64,000 nt of DNA, from the NCBI GenBank assembly GCA_009823505.1, contig VZQC01005585.1:1754938-1818937 (forward strand), given 5' to 3'. Every line of letters starts with the position of its first letter. Position 1 is the first letter of the stretch. The DNA is from Rhizomys pruinosus. Taxonomy: Eukaryota; Chordata; Mammalia; Rodentia; Spalacidae. Position numbers and translations under genes: made by a program. The notes beneath the pieces were generated by a model. The model ran no database searches and was not told where the DNA came from. It worked only from the letters and a program-made list of their open reading frames with translations. This document shows positions 10,885-23,461 of the stretch, in pieces.

Positions 10885-11090
10885 AAACTTGTCTGGTATG
10901 GTGGTGCACATCTGTGAATCTAGCACTACTCAGGCACTGGAGGCAGAAGAATTATAAGTTTGAGACAAGCTTGGGCTACAAAGCAAGACTCTGTCTCCAA
11001 AAAGTAAAGGCTATGGATATACCTCAGTGATAGATTACTTGCTGAGCATACATAAGGTCTTGGCTTTTAACCTAGAATATATCTGGGTGG
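10885..11090 (+). mobile_element. B4-type composite SINE
   Basis: A B1-like half (GGTATGGTGGTGCACATCTG, GACTCTGTCTCC) is followed by an ID-like half (TGGATATACCTCAGTGATAG, TTGCTGAGCATACATAAGG). This is the layout of B4 elements. Old and diverged. Confidence 0.7.
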
Positions 11091-11419
11091 GAGTATGACT
11101 TGGCCACCTTGTACAGGAATCAGAGAAAGATGTAGCACATCTCCTTGTTAGAGTAGGACAGATACAAGGAAGACTTGGCTCTGGTGCTGACCTATGCAAC
11201 ATGGCAAGTCGTTCTTGGAACCCATTGTTCCATTTACAAAACAGGGAAAATACATGTCTCAAAAGGTTGATGGGAAAATAAGAGATAAGAACGTGAGCCG
11301 TAAATTCTAAAATGTTAACAAAACTAGTCCTGTTTTATTTTTCTTTCTGACTCATTTCTAATTTGTCTTTTATCATGAAGCTAAGCCCTAGAGTCCAACT
11401 CAGAGTCATTTGCTGAGCT

Positions 11420-11660
11420 GGCTGATAGGGTATAAAGACCAAAACTGAATTCTGGTTCTGCCTCTGACCAGCAGTGTGACCTTGCACAAACCATATAGCT
11501 TCTTTATGTCTTTCCACTACTATAAAAGACAAGGACAAGCTATCAGGTCTCTGAAAGGCTTCTTGCAGTCATGAAACACACCCCCTTCTTTCACAGACTG
11601 CTCATTTTATAGCTGCTTTGTAAAGCATATAGCGAATAAAACAGAATCAAAATTAATCAT
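11420..11660. repeat. MIR fragment
   Basis: TTCTGGTTCTGCCTCTGACC, AGCAGTGTGACCTTGCACAA and CTTTCCACTACTATAAAAG follow the MIR core order (antisense of the usual consensus). Confidence 0.65.
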
Positions 11661-12359
11661 AATATACAGATTCACACCCAAAAAGACGTTGTGATTCTAA
11701 AACTGGTGGTGCTTTATAGAATAACCACTGTGAGAGCACAGGGCCTTGCCTGGTAATTACAGAACAAAGCAAGCATGTGGCCCTGTACTATGGTTTGTTT
11801 CCATATCCTTACTTGAATTGCTTCATCATCCAGTACAATTCAGAGCACAGGTCTCATGTCATATATCTTTTATAATTATGAATTAGAAATGCATTTCACA
11901 GTCACTGGACTATTATTTTAACAAGGCAAGTTGTAGAGATGAATTGGCCCATAAAATTCAGTGATAATAGAATTATAAAGAGGTTACAGAAATTCAACTG
12001 GGAGCAAAGAAAAAAAAAGTATCCATATCAATCAACCAAAATATTTTGTTGCTGGAATATAATAAATAGACTTAAGAGTCATTTTCTTTCCTTTGTTTAT
12101 TTTTCATAGCATCAGCAATTTCGGAATTGGTTCACTAATTTATTCTTGTTCTTGACCTCATAATTTAAGGATTAGACATCTTAAGGATGGTTGATAGTAC
12201 TTTATCTCCATATCTACTTAAAGAGAGTATTTTTTACCTTTGAGCTCTTGATTTGGAAACACTACCATAAATTGTCTACCTTTCAAAAACTTTGGTCAAT
12301 TCTTCTAAGAATTTGTCTACAAAGCATCTGAAATAGAAACAATTGCCAGAGAAACCCAC
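11661..12359. other. unique DNA, nothing recognised
   Basis: AT-rich; no repeat or open frame of note. Confidence 0.45.
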
Positions 12360-12422
12360 CTGAGAGTCATGCACAGAGAGGGACTGTATTTGCTCGGGGA
12401 TGCCACCAGCATTCACTGAAAT
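12360..12422 (-). other. possible 63-bp internal exon
   Basis: Seen: on the minus strand the segment is preceded by a pyrimidine-rich acceptor (GGTTCTCTTAACAG) and followed by a good donor (CAG|GTGGGTTT). Its length is a multiple of three and only one frame is open, giving 21 residues (ISVNAGGIPEQ... ending VHDSQ). The other two frames contain stops. A CpG is retained. Inference: it may be a phase-0 internal exon of a minus-strand gene, perhaps the same one as the acidic exon at 20471-20617, which also starts in phase 0. I do not recognise the peptide. Chance exon-like windows of this length are common in 64 kb, so confidence is low. Confidence 0.2.
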
Positions 12423-12544
12423 CTGTTAAGAGAACCACCATTATAACAGCCAAGGAAGCCAAGGGAAGACAATATTGTCACAGTAGATTACCTTCCAATT
12501 GTCAGAGGCCATGATTTTTTTAAGAAGACCTTAAAAAGCAGTTT

Positions 12545-12690
12545 ACTTCCCCAGTGCTTCTGACCACCCATCCTGGAGTAGATTCCTGGCCCCATCTGGT
12601 TCATCATTCAGAATCTCATGGACATAGAAGAGGATCTGTATCTTTAACAAATTCTGGGGTGACTCACACACTTTTAGACAAAAAAGCATG
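12545..12690. repeat. possible MER5-like (hAT-Charlie) fragment
   Basis: CCTGGCCCCATCTGGTTCAT, ATTCAGAATCTCATGG and CTTTAACAAATTCTGGGGTG resemble MER5-type DNA transposon fossils. It yields a fortuitous minus-strand open frame. Confidence 0.4.
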
Positions 12691-12721
12691 AACTACTTGT
12701 ATCTGAAACAAGTAATGTATT

Positions 12722-12945
12722 TATTTTATATTTTTATTTTTGTGTATGACTGCCATCCCTGCATGCAGGTAAGTGTACCTGTGTAATGAAGTACCACAGA
12801 GGACAGAAGGGGCACCAGATCCCCTGGAACTGAAGTTACAGACCATTGTTAGCCACCATGTAGATGCCAGGATTCAAACTCAGGTCCTCTGCAAGAGCAG
12901 TCAATACTCTTCTTAACCACTGATCCATGGCTCCAGCCCCTAGTA
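12722..12945 (-). mobile_element. B2/B3-type SINE
   Basis: Minus-strand copy: CTGCATGCAGGTAAGTGTAC, CCCTGGAACTGAAGTTACAG, GGTCCTCTGCAAGAGCAGTC, ending GGCTCCAGCCCC. It lacks the internal duplication seen in the younger copies. Confidence 0.9.
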
Positions 12946-14639
12946 ACTTGTTCTTATAGCATCATTTCATATAAGGTTCAAGAGATTCTTAATGTAAGAA
13001 TATGAGTCAGCAAACTCTGCCCCAGTGACTCATAACTTTGAATAAATCACTGTCCTAAAAAATTTAAGGATAAGTGGAGTGAAAAACAACAACAAAAGCA
13101 TTTCCCCAGCAGAAATGCCAGGGGGATATTTGTCACTCAAACCTGAGATTCTGGTCCTAAGGTGGAACCCAAATTATCGTTGCCTCAAGCTCTACTTTTG
13201 TGAACTCTGAACTCTGGAGCACAACTTGAAAGACAAAAAGGAATTCAAAGAGAAACAGCAATGAAAATGAATGAAAAGGATCTCCAATTTCTGAATTATG
13301 ACCAATTCTATAATAATCAGAAATTATCAGGAATTCTTCATAACAAGAGCTTTCTAAAGTCTAAGAGTATTTGTACTCTCTATGTGCCCTTAAAAATGAC
13401 TACATTCATACTGAAGTGATAAGAAGAAATGTATTCATGTCTACATTTACTTGGATATGGATCAAAAAGTTAAGGTGAGGTGGTTGGATGAACAGGACAC
13501 ATAAGGGATAAAGTGGGACCTTGGTGATAGGTATGTTACTATAAAGTGTCTTACTGTTACTTGTATGTTTAAAAGTTTTATAATAAAATGTTGGTGAAAG
13601 ATGACTATGCTAGAAAAACACTCAATTTCTGGTTATTAATCAGCCAGATGATCAGGCCTTATACCAAATAACCTCTTGGGAAGAATTACATAAGCTGATT
13701 CCAGAATCTAACCTCATCCCACCCTACCCCCCTTGCTCCTAAGATACCATCATAGTGGATAGCCAGTCAGCTGGACTGGGCAAAGGGACCACACACTCCT
13801 AAACTTCACCTAATAGGTGTAATCCTCCATATAATGAAGGACCCTCCCACTGATACAGCACAGAGGATGCCCCAAACACACAGGGATATGCAGAGTGCTG
13901 GAAGAGAGATCTGGACAAAGCATGCTCATTAGTAACCAAGTGCAGTCCCCACTGACACCACTGTAGACTCACTCTGTGGAATTAAGCCACAGCCACATAA
14001 ACTCCTTTAAATTGAAAGCTCCCCCCCTCCCCAAAAGAAAGCTGACACAGTTAACAGCAGTCACTCTTCAATAATATCATAGAAAGGATAATGGGTTATT
14101 TTTCTTTTAAATAATTTGCTACAAGAAGGGCATCTGAGAGAATATGTATTTTGACAAGAAGAAAGAAGGAAAACAATAAATGAATCTCAGGCATCACTCT
14201 AGAAATACACCCTAACAGGGACCACAGACGGGGTCAGAGAGAGGTAGATACTTCAGACTGAGACAGAAAGAAGGCATCATCTGCTCCAGCTTTCAAGGAG
14301 CTCTGCCTAACCTGCTCTTTCCCTATTTCTAACAACAGCGTGTCTAAGTGCAATGTGTTACGCTGGATTGCACCCTGCTGGAGCAGAAAAAGGACATTAG
14401 TGGACAAACTAGAAAACCTCAAGAAATTCTGAAGCTTACTTGATAATAATTTAGTGTAATTCATATACACAGATTGTGTGAGAAATTAACAGTAAGAGAA
14501 CCTTGGTAAGGAATCTATGAGAACACTTTACCACATCTGCCACATTTCTATAAATCCGGACTCAATCCAAAATAAAAAAAATATATCCAAAATACAATAT
14601 ATTTAAACTGACTCCTTATGATTTATTATTATACCTATA
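12946..14639. other. unique DNA, no supported gene
   Basis: Largest repeat-poor stretch of the first half. No domain, splice pair or repeat could be supported. A 78-codon minus-strand frame at 14234-14470 has no recognisable content. Confidence 0.45.
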
Positions 14640-15235
14640 GATTAATGCATCTCTCAACTCACACCAGAGAAAGTTCTTGTAGAAGATGGTGATTAACACA
14701 GAGACTCACCAGTGGTCAACATGCAGAGAATAAGGGAGTCAGTCATAAATGGAACACCTATAACACACCCTCTCCTCCCAAGGCACAGGGATCATTGAGG
14801 AAGAGGGGATGAAAAGATTGTAAGATCAGAGAGGGTAAGTGAATACAAGGAAACCACGTTTTCTCAGAATCACAGGGCAGTCGCACATATGAACACAAAA
14901 TGCTTACGACAGCTTGAGTATGAACTGTGCAAACCCAAGCCAGACAAAAAACCGGCCTGGAAGAGGAGGTTCGCAGGATGCCCCAGCCCCGAGGACCTAT
15001 TGGCAATTAATACATTCTGGAAGAAGGAGAGTTAGTTTTCTTTACTGGTATGTCACCAGGCAGAATGGGCAGACTGCAAGGGATAGAACTACACCAAAGA
15101 GCATTTGGGAAACATTAGACTCAAGGTGCCTTAGAAAAAGAAAAAGAGTAATAGAGAACATGAAGGTGGGATATAAGGTGAGGTGGGGAGGGGGAGGAGG
15201 TCTGAATATGGGGTGTAAGGTGGGGTGGGGAGGGG
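14640..15235 (+). mobile_element. Lx-type L1 3' UTR
   Basis: Plus-strand 3' UTR of an old rodent L1: GCATCTCTCAACTCACACCA, GAAGATGGTGATTAACACAG, CTCCTCCCAAGGCACAGGGA, GAGGAAGAGGGGATGAAAAG and TGTCACCAGGCAGAATGGGC, ending in G/A-rich repeats (GAGGTGGGGAGGGG). The same unit in reverse lies at 543-848. Overlapping ORFs in both strands (14758-15270) are UTR shadows. Confidence 0.7.
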
Positions 15236-15236
15236 N
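15236..15236. other. single N (assembly gap)
   Basis: An N separates the G-rich end of one L1 3' UTR from the interior of another, so the real distance and order across this point are not secure. Confidence 0.95.
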
Positions 15237-15742
15237 CTGTCAGCCCATGAAAGGAAACAGCCAGAATTGACCAGAATCCAAGTCAACAGCTCCAGAGAGA
15301 GAGGACAGTTTTACTTCTCATCCACCTGTGCCCCTTTTCTAAGCCTAGGGAACAATCTGCGGAAGAGGGGGCGTGGTAGAATGTAAAGGCTGCGATTGGG
15401 GTGAACGGTGAAACTACAGCGATGTAGTCTGGACACTCATTTGATCAACTTGATTGAACAAACAACCTGTCAACCTCCACTGAATGGTGGGACTGTGGGG
15501 GTTTGGGCACAACAGTCTATAGATTGGTTTTGCACGAAGGATGCTTATACTCATGGATTATCACTTATAGCTAAAAAATGAAAAAAAATAAACCTGAAAG
15601 ATGCAGGACAGTTATGGCAGAATACATGATCTGGGATGGGGTGGGGGTGGGGGGGAAGGGAAAGGGAAATATGCCTGATCTGAATTGGAAAATGATGTAT
15701 AAAATGCACAAACCATCAATAAAAATTAAAAAAAAAAATTGT
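15237..15742 (+). mobile_element. L1-tailed element, ~500 bp
   Basis: Starts right after the N at CTGTCAGCCCATGAAAGGAA. Contains CTTTTCTAAGCCTAGGGAAC, GAGGGGGCGTGGTAGAATGT, TTTGATCAACTTGATTGAAC, then the L1 tail GAATTGGAAAATGATGTATA, CATCAATAAAAATT and poly-A. Nearly identical to 28247-28798. No ORF2. Interpreted as the 3' UTR of a lineage-specific L1 subfamily or an element that shares its tail. Confidence 0.8.
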
Positions 15743-17367
15743 TAGGCAGTATCTAAAGAAGACTCTTGAGGAACTCTCATCAACAGCCTTCCTGGATTCC
15801 ACTCTGCACATCTGGTTTCAGAGTGATTTGTGCTGTTTCCCTAGTCAGCAGTCCTGGAACCCAGCTACAGATCACAATCATGTCAACAGCTTTTTTAAAA
15901 ATCAGTATGCCTAGCCCTCAGACCAAAATACCAAATTGGACTCTGTGGGCTCAGCCTCAGTATCACATCACATTTTTAAAGGTTCTGCTTACTCTGATTG
16001 GAGGGAGGATGGCAAGTCATGTCTTTTCAAGCTTGCAAACTGACATGTGGCTTTCAAAAGACAGAAGCCTCCTAGGTTAAATGAAACCAAAGGAAACTGG
16101 ATTTAAAGATAAAATCAGTTTCATTTTTCACATGGAAAATTACAGTCTATCTTAAAACTGACAGTCACATAATATATTTATTTCTGAGTCTAACAAAAAG
16201 AATTTCCAAAGCACTGGTCAGAAGTGAATCAGTAATTATTAATAATTGAAAAAATTTAGTAAGAACATTCAGGAGCTGGGAAACACTCCCTGAGAAGCAA
16301 GTACAGGCCCTGATCCTTCTCCACACCCCTTCCTCAAAGAAGAAAAGCTTCAGGATGCAGGCACTGTTCTCTTGGAATATAAAAACCCACTGTGTCCAAC
16401 ACATTTCCATGCAGGGACAGAATATACATTCAATTTTTGATAGTAATTCACTGTACTTTCCATATCAGTATTGTTATTAAACCTTAGTCTCCATGGACTT
16501 TTACTTTCCAAATAGGGTAAGAGGATAAGTAAGTGAGGATGATTATTCATTTGTTACAAATTAGTAATTACTAGTGGGTGAATTTTCTAAAAGATATGAT
16601 TTTTAAAACTCGACCAGTTTTTCAGTGTAATAGGCTATGACTTTCAAGTTAGAATATATAACTTTGAAACATTACAGTTCATATCAGAATTTTTCTTCAA
16701 AGTAGAAGAATTTCCAAATATGGACCAAGAAGAGCTACATTTTTCCAGTACACCACCAACAAACATCCTATTCAGACCATCTTGACTATCTCCAATCAAT
16801 GCTGTACGTGATAGATTTGGTCGTGATCCCTCAGCCTTCCTGGGAGTTGGTGTAATCCCTCACAAACAAAGCTCCCCTAAAATGCCCATTGTTGGCTATA
16901 ACATTGCACTCTGTCTAAACATGGTAATACCAAAGCTGCTTCTGCTAAACTTCACTTCAGTTACATAACGTCTTATGATCTTTTCTTTAATCCCTGTTCT
17001 GACCTCATAAACACTATATGCCAATTCATGCCTCTGGCTTATGTTTTTACTTCAGTGGCTGGATACATGTGTTACTTTAACAAAAAAGCATGGGCTAGCA
17101 ACTAGAGAGAACAGCTACATAACATACTACTGTCATCTTCTAGTGGAAGATGACTAAACCACAATTTAACTGATGAACATTTTGGGGCAATGTATTAAAA
17201 TACAGTACACTGGCATCTAAATATGCCATTTGGCACAGAGAAGCATTTCACTCTCCAAAATACTTATAAGGTGCACTGTCAGAAGCCCACTTCAACAAGA
17301 TAACCAAAGCTCTAAATATCTACAGTACACTTTTCTATGTGTCCCAAATGTGTATAAGTAAGAAAGT
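15743..17367. other. unique DNA, no supported gene
   Basis: A 104-codon plus-strand frame (15766-16080) and minus-strand frames at 16165-16550 have no recognisable domain and no splice support. Confidence 0.45.
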
Positions 17368-17512
17368 TGGGCTAGGTGTGTAGCATATACCTTTAATCCC
17401 AGAGCTCAGGAGGCAGAGACAGGAGGATTTCTATGAACTCAAAGCCAGCTTAGTCCAAGTAGCTAATACCAAGCCAGCTAGAGCTATATAGTGAAGCCTT
17501 ATCTCAAGAAAA

Positions 17513-17544
<32 letters not shown>

Positions 17545-17545
17545 A
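17368..17545 (+). mobile_element. B1 SINE with (AAAT)n tail
   Basis: GGGCTAGGTGTGTAGCATAT, CCTTTAATCCCAG and GAGGCAGAGACAGGAGGATT. The tail has expanded to AAAT repeats (about 17513-17545). Confidence 0.85.
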
Positions 17546-17934
17546 ATTAATCTCATGATGTTCATAATAACAACCTAAATGACTGCCAAGAAGGAAAAGG
17601 TAAATAAGCCATTTCCACTGTAAATTACAGGGCAACTGAAAGTAGAGACAGGAGCTGCAATGTCACAGGCTGAAACACTGCCTCAATGACAAGGCAAGTC
17701 ACAGAAAATTCTGCAAGTTTTATAATTTCATTCAAGTTCTTAAGATAATAGGCTCAATTTCTTTACATACAAAAATTTGTATGGAAATTAACGGAAATGG
17801 TCTGGAAGAAAACACTGCAATCTGACAGACATGACGGGCACAGGGAGAAGGAGAGTTAATTCCATAACTCCATGTTCTAGCACATTTACAGTCACAGCCT
17901 CTGGCCACACTCCTCACATCTATCTCCCCCTCAT

Positions 17935-18085
17935 GCTAAGTTCTTCTTCCTGATCCTCTTCTATTTTAACACAACACACAGTTGACTCTCATTCCCATCA
18001 GAAGGTAAGCTCCTCAAGGACAGGTCTGCTGTTTCTCTTTGATTTATCCTAGAAGCTGTTAAAGCAGTGCACACAATATATACTT
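17935..18085 (-). repeat. L2-like 3' end
   Basis: AGAAGGTAAGCTCCTCAAGG, ACAGGTCTGCTGTTTCTC and a CAGTGCACACAATATATAC end match the order of an L2 3' terminus on the minus strand. Confidence 0.5.
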
Positions 18086-18116
18086 TTATACACTTTTTAA
18101 CTCCCTTTTTTAATAT

Positions 18117-18118
18117 TT

Positions 18119-18161
<43 letters not shown>

Positions 18162-18162
18162 T
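18117..18162. repeat. (ATTT)n microsatellite
   Basis: About eleven ATTT units form the expanded A-tail of the adjoining minus-strand B2. Confidence 0.9.
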
Positions 18163-18378
18163 GTGTATGAATGTACTGTCTGCATGTAGGTTTGTGCATC
18201 CATGTTGTGCAATGCTGTGGAGGTCAGAAGAGGGTGTCGGATTCCCCTGGACCTGGAGTTCTCCTGGAATTGGAGTTATAGACGGTTCTCAGCTGACATG
18301 TGGGTGCTGGGGATCGAACCCGGGTCCTCTGCAAGAGCAGTCGGTGCTCTTAACTGCTAGGCCATCTCTCCGGCCCAC
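18163..18378 (-). mobile_element. B2-type SINE, duplicated-core subfamily
   Basis: CTGTCTGCATGTAGGTTTGT, the doubled core GGAGTTCTCCTGGAATTGGA, GGGGATCGAACCCGGGTCCT and a CTCTCCGGCCC end. Flanked by a long target-site duplication starting CACTTTTTAACTCC at about 18091 and 18375, so insertion is recent. Confidence 0.95.
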
Positions 18379-18547
18379 TTTTTAACTCCTTTTTAATATA
18401 TAAAGTGCTCTATGGTTCACTTATAGGAAGCAGTTTGGGTTAGTTGACACATCAGAAGACTTATTTAATTAATGAAAAGCTGAAAGGAGCCAGCTCAGGA
18501 TATTAAAATTTAATACTATCAAAAGGAAAGATTGTTTAAAAAAATAG

Positions 18548-18722
18548 GCCTATGGTGGGCATGGTAGCATGGTGGCACGTGCCTTTAATATCAGCACTTG
18601 GGAAGTAGAACCAGGCAGATCTTCCTGGGATTGAAGCTAACTTGGTCTATACAGTGAGCTCCAGGCCAGCATGGGTGACAAGGACACCTTGACTCAAAAG
18701 CCAAAATACAAACAAAAACTGG
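18548..18722 (+). mobile_element. B1 SINE
   Basis: GGGCATGGTAGCATGGTGGC, CACTTGGGAAGTAGAACCAG and CTTGGTCTATACAGTGAGCT. Diverged; it has a small duplication (ATGGTAGCATGGTGGC) near its 5' end. Confidence 0.85.
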
Positions 18723-20069
18723 CCTGAGAAGCTGTGGGGCAGGGTATTCCTAAACTTTTAGGGGGAGTGTTTACATGCAAATAAAAGCAAACTTTTCACA
18801 GAAAAAGTAAGTCTGTTCATATGGATCCTCAATATGGGAACAGACATATGTTACTATAGGGCCAGTGAAGTACCTACAGTGTTCAAATTGTACCCAAGAA
18901 GCCCAACAGCAATGCCTGAGATCAGCTGACAGGCTACTCATTCCTTCATCTGCTCAGAAAATATGCTCCCATTCTTCAAACAATAAGTTGTCAGCAATTT
19001 CAACAAGTACCTGCTAAGACACTACCCTAACGAGTGCTCAGAAGGAAAGACCTATAGCCATCCATCTATGCTAGCAAGGCAGAGAATGGTAAAAATAACA
19101 AATGTATTTTGCCTTGATGATGGTTCTTGAAACATCTTAATCTACTCTACTTTTAAACAGAACTCACACTTGTAATTAGAGATACTCAGAAATAAAGGAA
19201 AAATCTGGTCTTGAGACATCACTCTAGACAAAATGGGAAAGTGGGCAAGAAAAGAGCAGAGTTCATGAAACCTGACTAAGATCATTTTAAAGTCCCAAGT
19301 AATATCTGTGAGCCAATCTGTTGCCTTCTGGAGCTCCAGCACTGCTCCTTGAACAAAAGCTTTTGTTATAAACATGAAATTCATAGGGCAAGCACAGGAG
19401 GAGGCAGGATCTGAGGAGAGCCAACGTTGGTGGGCTGAGAATCCCAGCAAAGGCCTTTCAACGTGGCAAGAAAGATGAAGCAAGAAGAAAAGCCAGCCGG
19501 GGAGAGCGTGGCTTACAGCACGGCTGCCGGCTTTCTCAGGGCACAGCCAGCTACTGCCACTTCCTACCCAGTGGTAAGATTTACTCCACTTAACCAAAAT
19601 GAAATGCTTGCTAATTTAAAAAAATTGGGGTGGGAATCATTTGTAACCCAAAGTTTTCTGTTTTCGTAATGAGTCTTCTTCATCAAGGTACACATTAATT
19701 ACTAAGTCTATAAAGTATGGGGCTATTTAAATATTCTCATGTTTCCTCTAGGAGTATTAGTATGCTACAGTCATCACTAGGCATTAGGATAATTAATCAA
19801 ATGGAGGAAGTAAGTAACAAATGATCTCTTAATCAAAAGATGACCAGTTATCAAAGGGAAACTGCAAAAGGACTGTTCCTGGATGCCCAAGTCACCCAGG
19901 ACACTTACAGATCAAAAGTAATAGATTCAACCTAGAGTTTCAAACACTTTAATATCTTCTTTTTTTTTAATACATGAAAAACCCAGAAGCCAATTTTGCC
20001 TGTATGCTTTCTATATTTTCTGAGCACTAGAAGTTAAAAGTTCTTATTACCTAGGGAGAATCAAGACTC
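18723..20069. other. unique DNA with a CpG-containing island of open frame
   Basis: Mostly unremarkable. At 19463-19577 a short plus-strand open stretch has several CpGs (ACGTGG, GCCGGGG, CACGGCTGCCGG) and could donate at GTG|GTAAGA. A 151-codon minus-strand frame (19142-19597) overlaps it. Neither is recognisable. A decayed exon or pseudogene fragment is possible but unproven. Confidence 0.35.
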
Positions 20070-20255
20070 TGCTGAGTGATTTATGTATGTGACTTGACTG
20101 ATCCTTGTGATAGCCTTATAAGCATTATGATCATCCCCACACAATGGAGGGAACAGAGGCTCAGAAATCAGAGTAATTTGCCATAATTTGAGCAGCCCAA
20201 AGTAACTAAGGATCAAAACCAACAAGTCTATGTGCCTTCCCTTTCTCTCCTGCTC
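20070..20255. repeat. MIR element
   Basis: CTTATAAGCATTATGATCAT, GAGGGAACAGAGGCTCAGAA, GAGTAATTTGCCATAATTTG and AAGGATCAAAACCAACAAGT reproduce the MIR core (small-base positions, lower-tract and right arm) in order. Confidence 0.7.
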
Positions 20256-20394
20256 CATGAGATTTTGAGATCTGTGTCCCAAATGGGTTACATGGTGATG
20301 CCACAATGGGGAAATGGAGGGTGAATAAATAAATATACAAATATATACACACATGCACACGTAGTACCCACTGCTCACCTCTGGATTTTCTTCT

Positions 20395-20400
20395 TTTATT
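20395..20400 (-). promoter_or_regulatory. possible poly(A) signal AATAAA
   Basis: On the minus strand an AATAAA lies about 71 nt past the TAG at 20471-20473. This fits a short 3' UTR if the acidic segment upstream is a terminal exon. A lone hexamer in AT-rich DNA is weak evidence. Confidence 0.25.
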
Positions 20401-20470
20401 CTTCGTGACTGCAAAACAATTATATGTCTATTAATATACACAACATACAGCAGAAATACAACATCGATGG

Positions 20471-21407
<937 letters not shown>

Positions 21408-21617
21408 TTAAAAAAATTATGTGTATGAGTGTTTTGCCTACAGGTATGTAAATGCACCACATGTGTGCAGTACCCACGGAAGCCAGAAGAGGGTGTTGGA
21501 CTCCTAGAAATGGAGTTACAGTCAGTTCCTAACCACCATATGGGTCCTGGGAACCAAACCTGCATCCTCTGCAAGAGTAGCCAGTGCTCTTAACTGCTGA
21601 GCCATCTCTTGAGCCCC
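21408..21617 (-). mobile_element. B3/B2-type SINE
   Basis: TGTATGAGTGTTTTGCCTAC, GAAGCCAGAAGAGGGTGTTG, CCATATGGGTCCTGGGAACC, and a GAGCCATCTCTTGAGCCCC end. Lacks the internal duplication. Confidence 0.9.
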
Positions 21618-21774
21618 ATGGAAGATCAAACTCTTAAAAGGACATGTCAGTGGAGTACTCGCTGCTGACCACAGTAATTTGTCTGTTCAAGAATTGTGTT
21701 GAGATGTAATGAGGCAAAGCAGAGCAGCAGATGAAGATGACGTGAACACAACAACAATGGTCCACCAATTCAGA

Positions 21775-21890
21775 GGAACTTGGTACAGAAAGGGACCTCA
21801 GAAGCCCTGGATCAATCCCTTTGCTTTGTAGATGAAGGCCTAGAAAGTAACCTGAGATCACACAGCTGTCAGGGCAAAATCAAAGGGAAA
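21775..21890. repeat. MIR-like fragment
   Basis: GTAGATGAAGGCCTAGAAAG and GAGATCACACAGCTGTCAGG resemble the MIR core region. Short and diverged. Confidence 0.4.
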
Positions 21891-21972
21891 AGCAAAGGCT
21901 CAGATGTTTATTCCCCTGATGTCAAAAGAAAGTTGTGTAGAAAATATCTTGTAAAGATTCTAAGTCTATGAT

Positions 21973-22245
21973 GTGGGGCTGGACAGAGAGCTCAAAGGAT
22001 AGAGTGCTTGTTTTGCAATCATGGGGTTTGATCCCCAGCTCCCATGTGAAAAAAAAGCTGGGCATAGTGGCATGCACTTCTTAACTCCAGTGCTGGGGAA
22101 TGGAAACAAGCAGATCCCTGGGCTTGCTCACTAGCCTATTTGGAGAGCTGTAAGCCAGTAAAAGACCATGTATCAAAAATAAATGCTGGGCAGCACCTGA
22201 GGAATAATACTCAGGATTGTCCTCTAGCATCTGTACACATATGGG
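21973..22245 (+). mobile_element. B4/RSINE1-type composite SINE
   Basis: ID-like head (GGGGCTGGACAGAGAGCTCA) followed by B1-like middle (AAGCTGGGCATAGTGGCATG) and a tail that runs into a CA tract. Confidence 0.75.
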
Positions 22246-22297
22246 GGTACACACAGACACAGACACACACACAGACACACAGACACACAGACACACA

Positions 22298-22334
<37 letters not shown>
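22246..22334. repeat. (CA)n with ACAG interruptions
   Basis: About 89 bp of CA repeats with periodic ACAGACAC units, extending the tail of the adjoining SINE. Source of His/Thr and Cys/Val frames in both strands. Confidence 0.95.
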
Positions 22335-22336
<2 letters not shown>

Positions 22337-23396
22337 AAAGGAAGAAGTCTATGGTTTGAAGAAAGACTGCTTTTCTGTAATGGAAGCCATTTAGTCAGAT
22401 CCGAGGCATGTCATTAAACCGAAGGGAATCACCAAAGAACTTAAATTGAAGTATCTGCACATGCCATGTCAATGTGAAGCCATAAGCAACACATGCACAA
22501 GACTGGGCTGGGTTTCAGAACACTGTCAACTGACCACTTAGTCCAGAGAAAATTAAAAAAAAAACACTAAAAAGTTATTCATAACTACAGCTAACTTTTA
22601 AAAGATGTACTCATTTGCCACTCCAAAAGTAACCAATTCACCTTGGAGATACTTAGTATAACACCTCTGTGCTTAGCATAAATATTTTTTCCTACTTTAA
22701 TTTTGAATTGATGAAAAAAAACTATTGTCATGTCAGTGACTTTAATGGTGCATATAGATGCTGGCAAAGTACTGCAGAAATAAATGTGATGCATACTTAA
22801 AGATTTTAAAACAGATTGTTCATTTCAGGCTACCCAGAAATGGCTAAGAGAAGAAGAAATAATTTTCCACTGACATATACAATATAGCTCATTTTCTTGG
22901 CAACAGTAATCATGATGAAGAACGTTTGTTAATGACTACATTTAAAAGAAAGTTAGGGCTGTGACTATTATAAACACACTATATATGAAAGAGAAAGAAA
23001 ATAAGTAAAACCATGTATCAAAAATAAAATACAATTTGGCTTTACTTGTAGAAACCAAGGACCATCAATGAATTAGTATTCCTCAAGAGATTACACAAAA
23101 GATCTCCCTCTTCCCGGAAACAGCTCAGATTTACATTCTCAAACATAGAGCATGTCCTTTCCTCTTGGGCGCTGCCTTTGTGAGATCTGTCAGCTTTGTT
23201 TCCACAAGCAGCATTCAAGTGCAAGGATAAAATGCCCATCCTCTTCCACTTCTGCTTTATTGCAAAACCCTAGCTGTTTCTCTCTTAGTTTTATTTGCTA
23301 AAAGAGAAAAAGATAAAACAAAATTATCTAAGATTATAGCCACAGATATTGAAAGAAAGAAGTGCCTTTAAGAAATAAACATTGGACAATCTAGTT
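22335..23396. other. unique DNA, no supported gene
   Basis: A 65-codon minus-strand frame at 23042-23239 has two CpGs but no clean exon limits. Confidence 0.4.
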
Positions 23397-23413
23397 TGTG
23401 TGTATGTGTGTGC

Positions 23414-23461
<48 letters not shown>
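23397..23461. repeat. (GT)n microsatellite
   Basis: About 65 bp of TG/GTGTGC repeats. Confidence 0.95.

Noticed and set aside
12485..12530. Tiny exon (…KKIMASDNWK) directly before the 12360-12422 candidate
   Set aside because: It would require an intron of only about 69 nt and lies against an old transposon fossil.
19142..19597. 151-codon minus-strand frame and an overlapping plus-strand frame with several CpGs
   Set aside because: No recognisable domain, no convincing acceptor-donor pair, and the two strands give equally plausible peptides. Kept only as a remark in the region entry.
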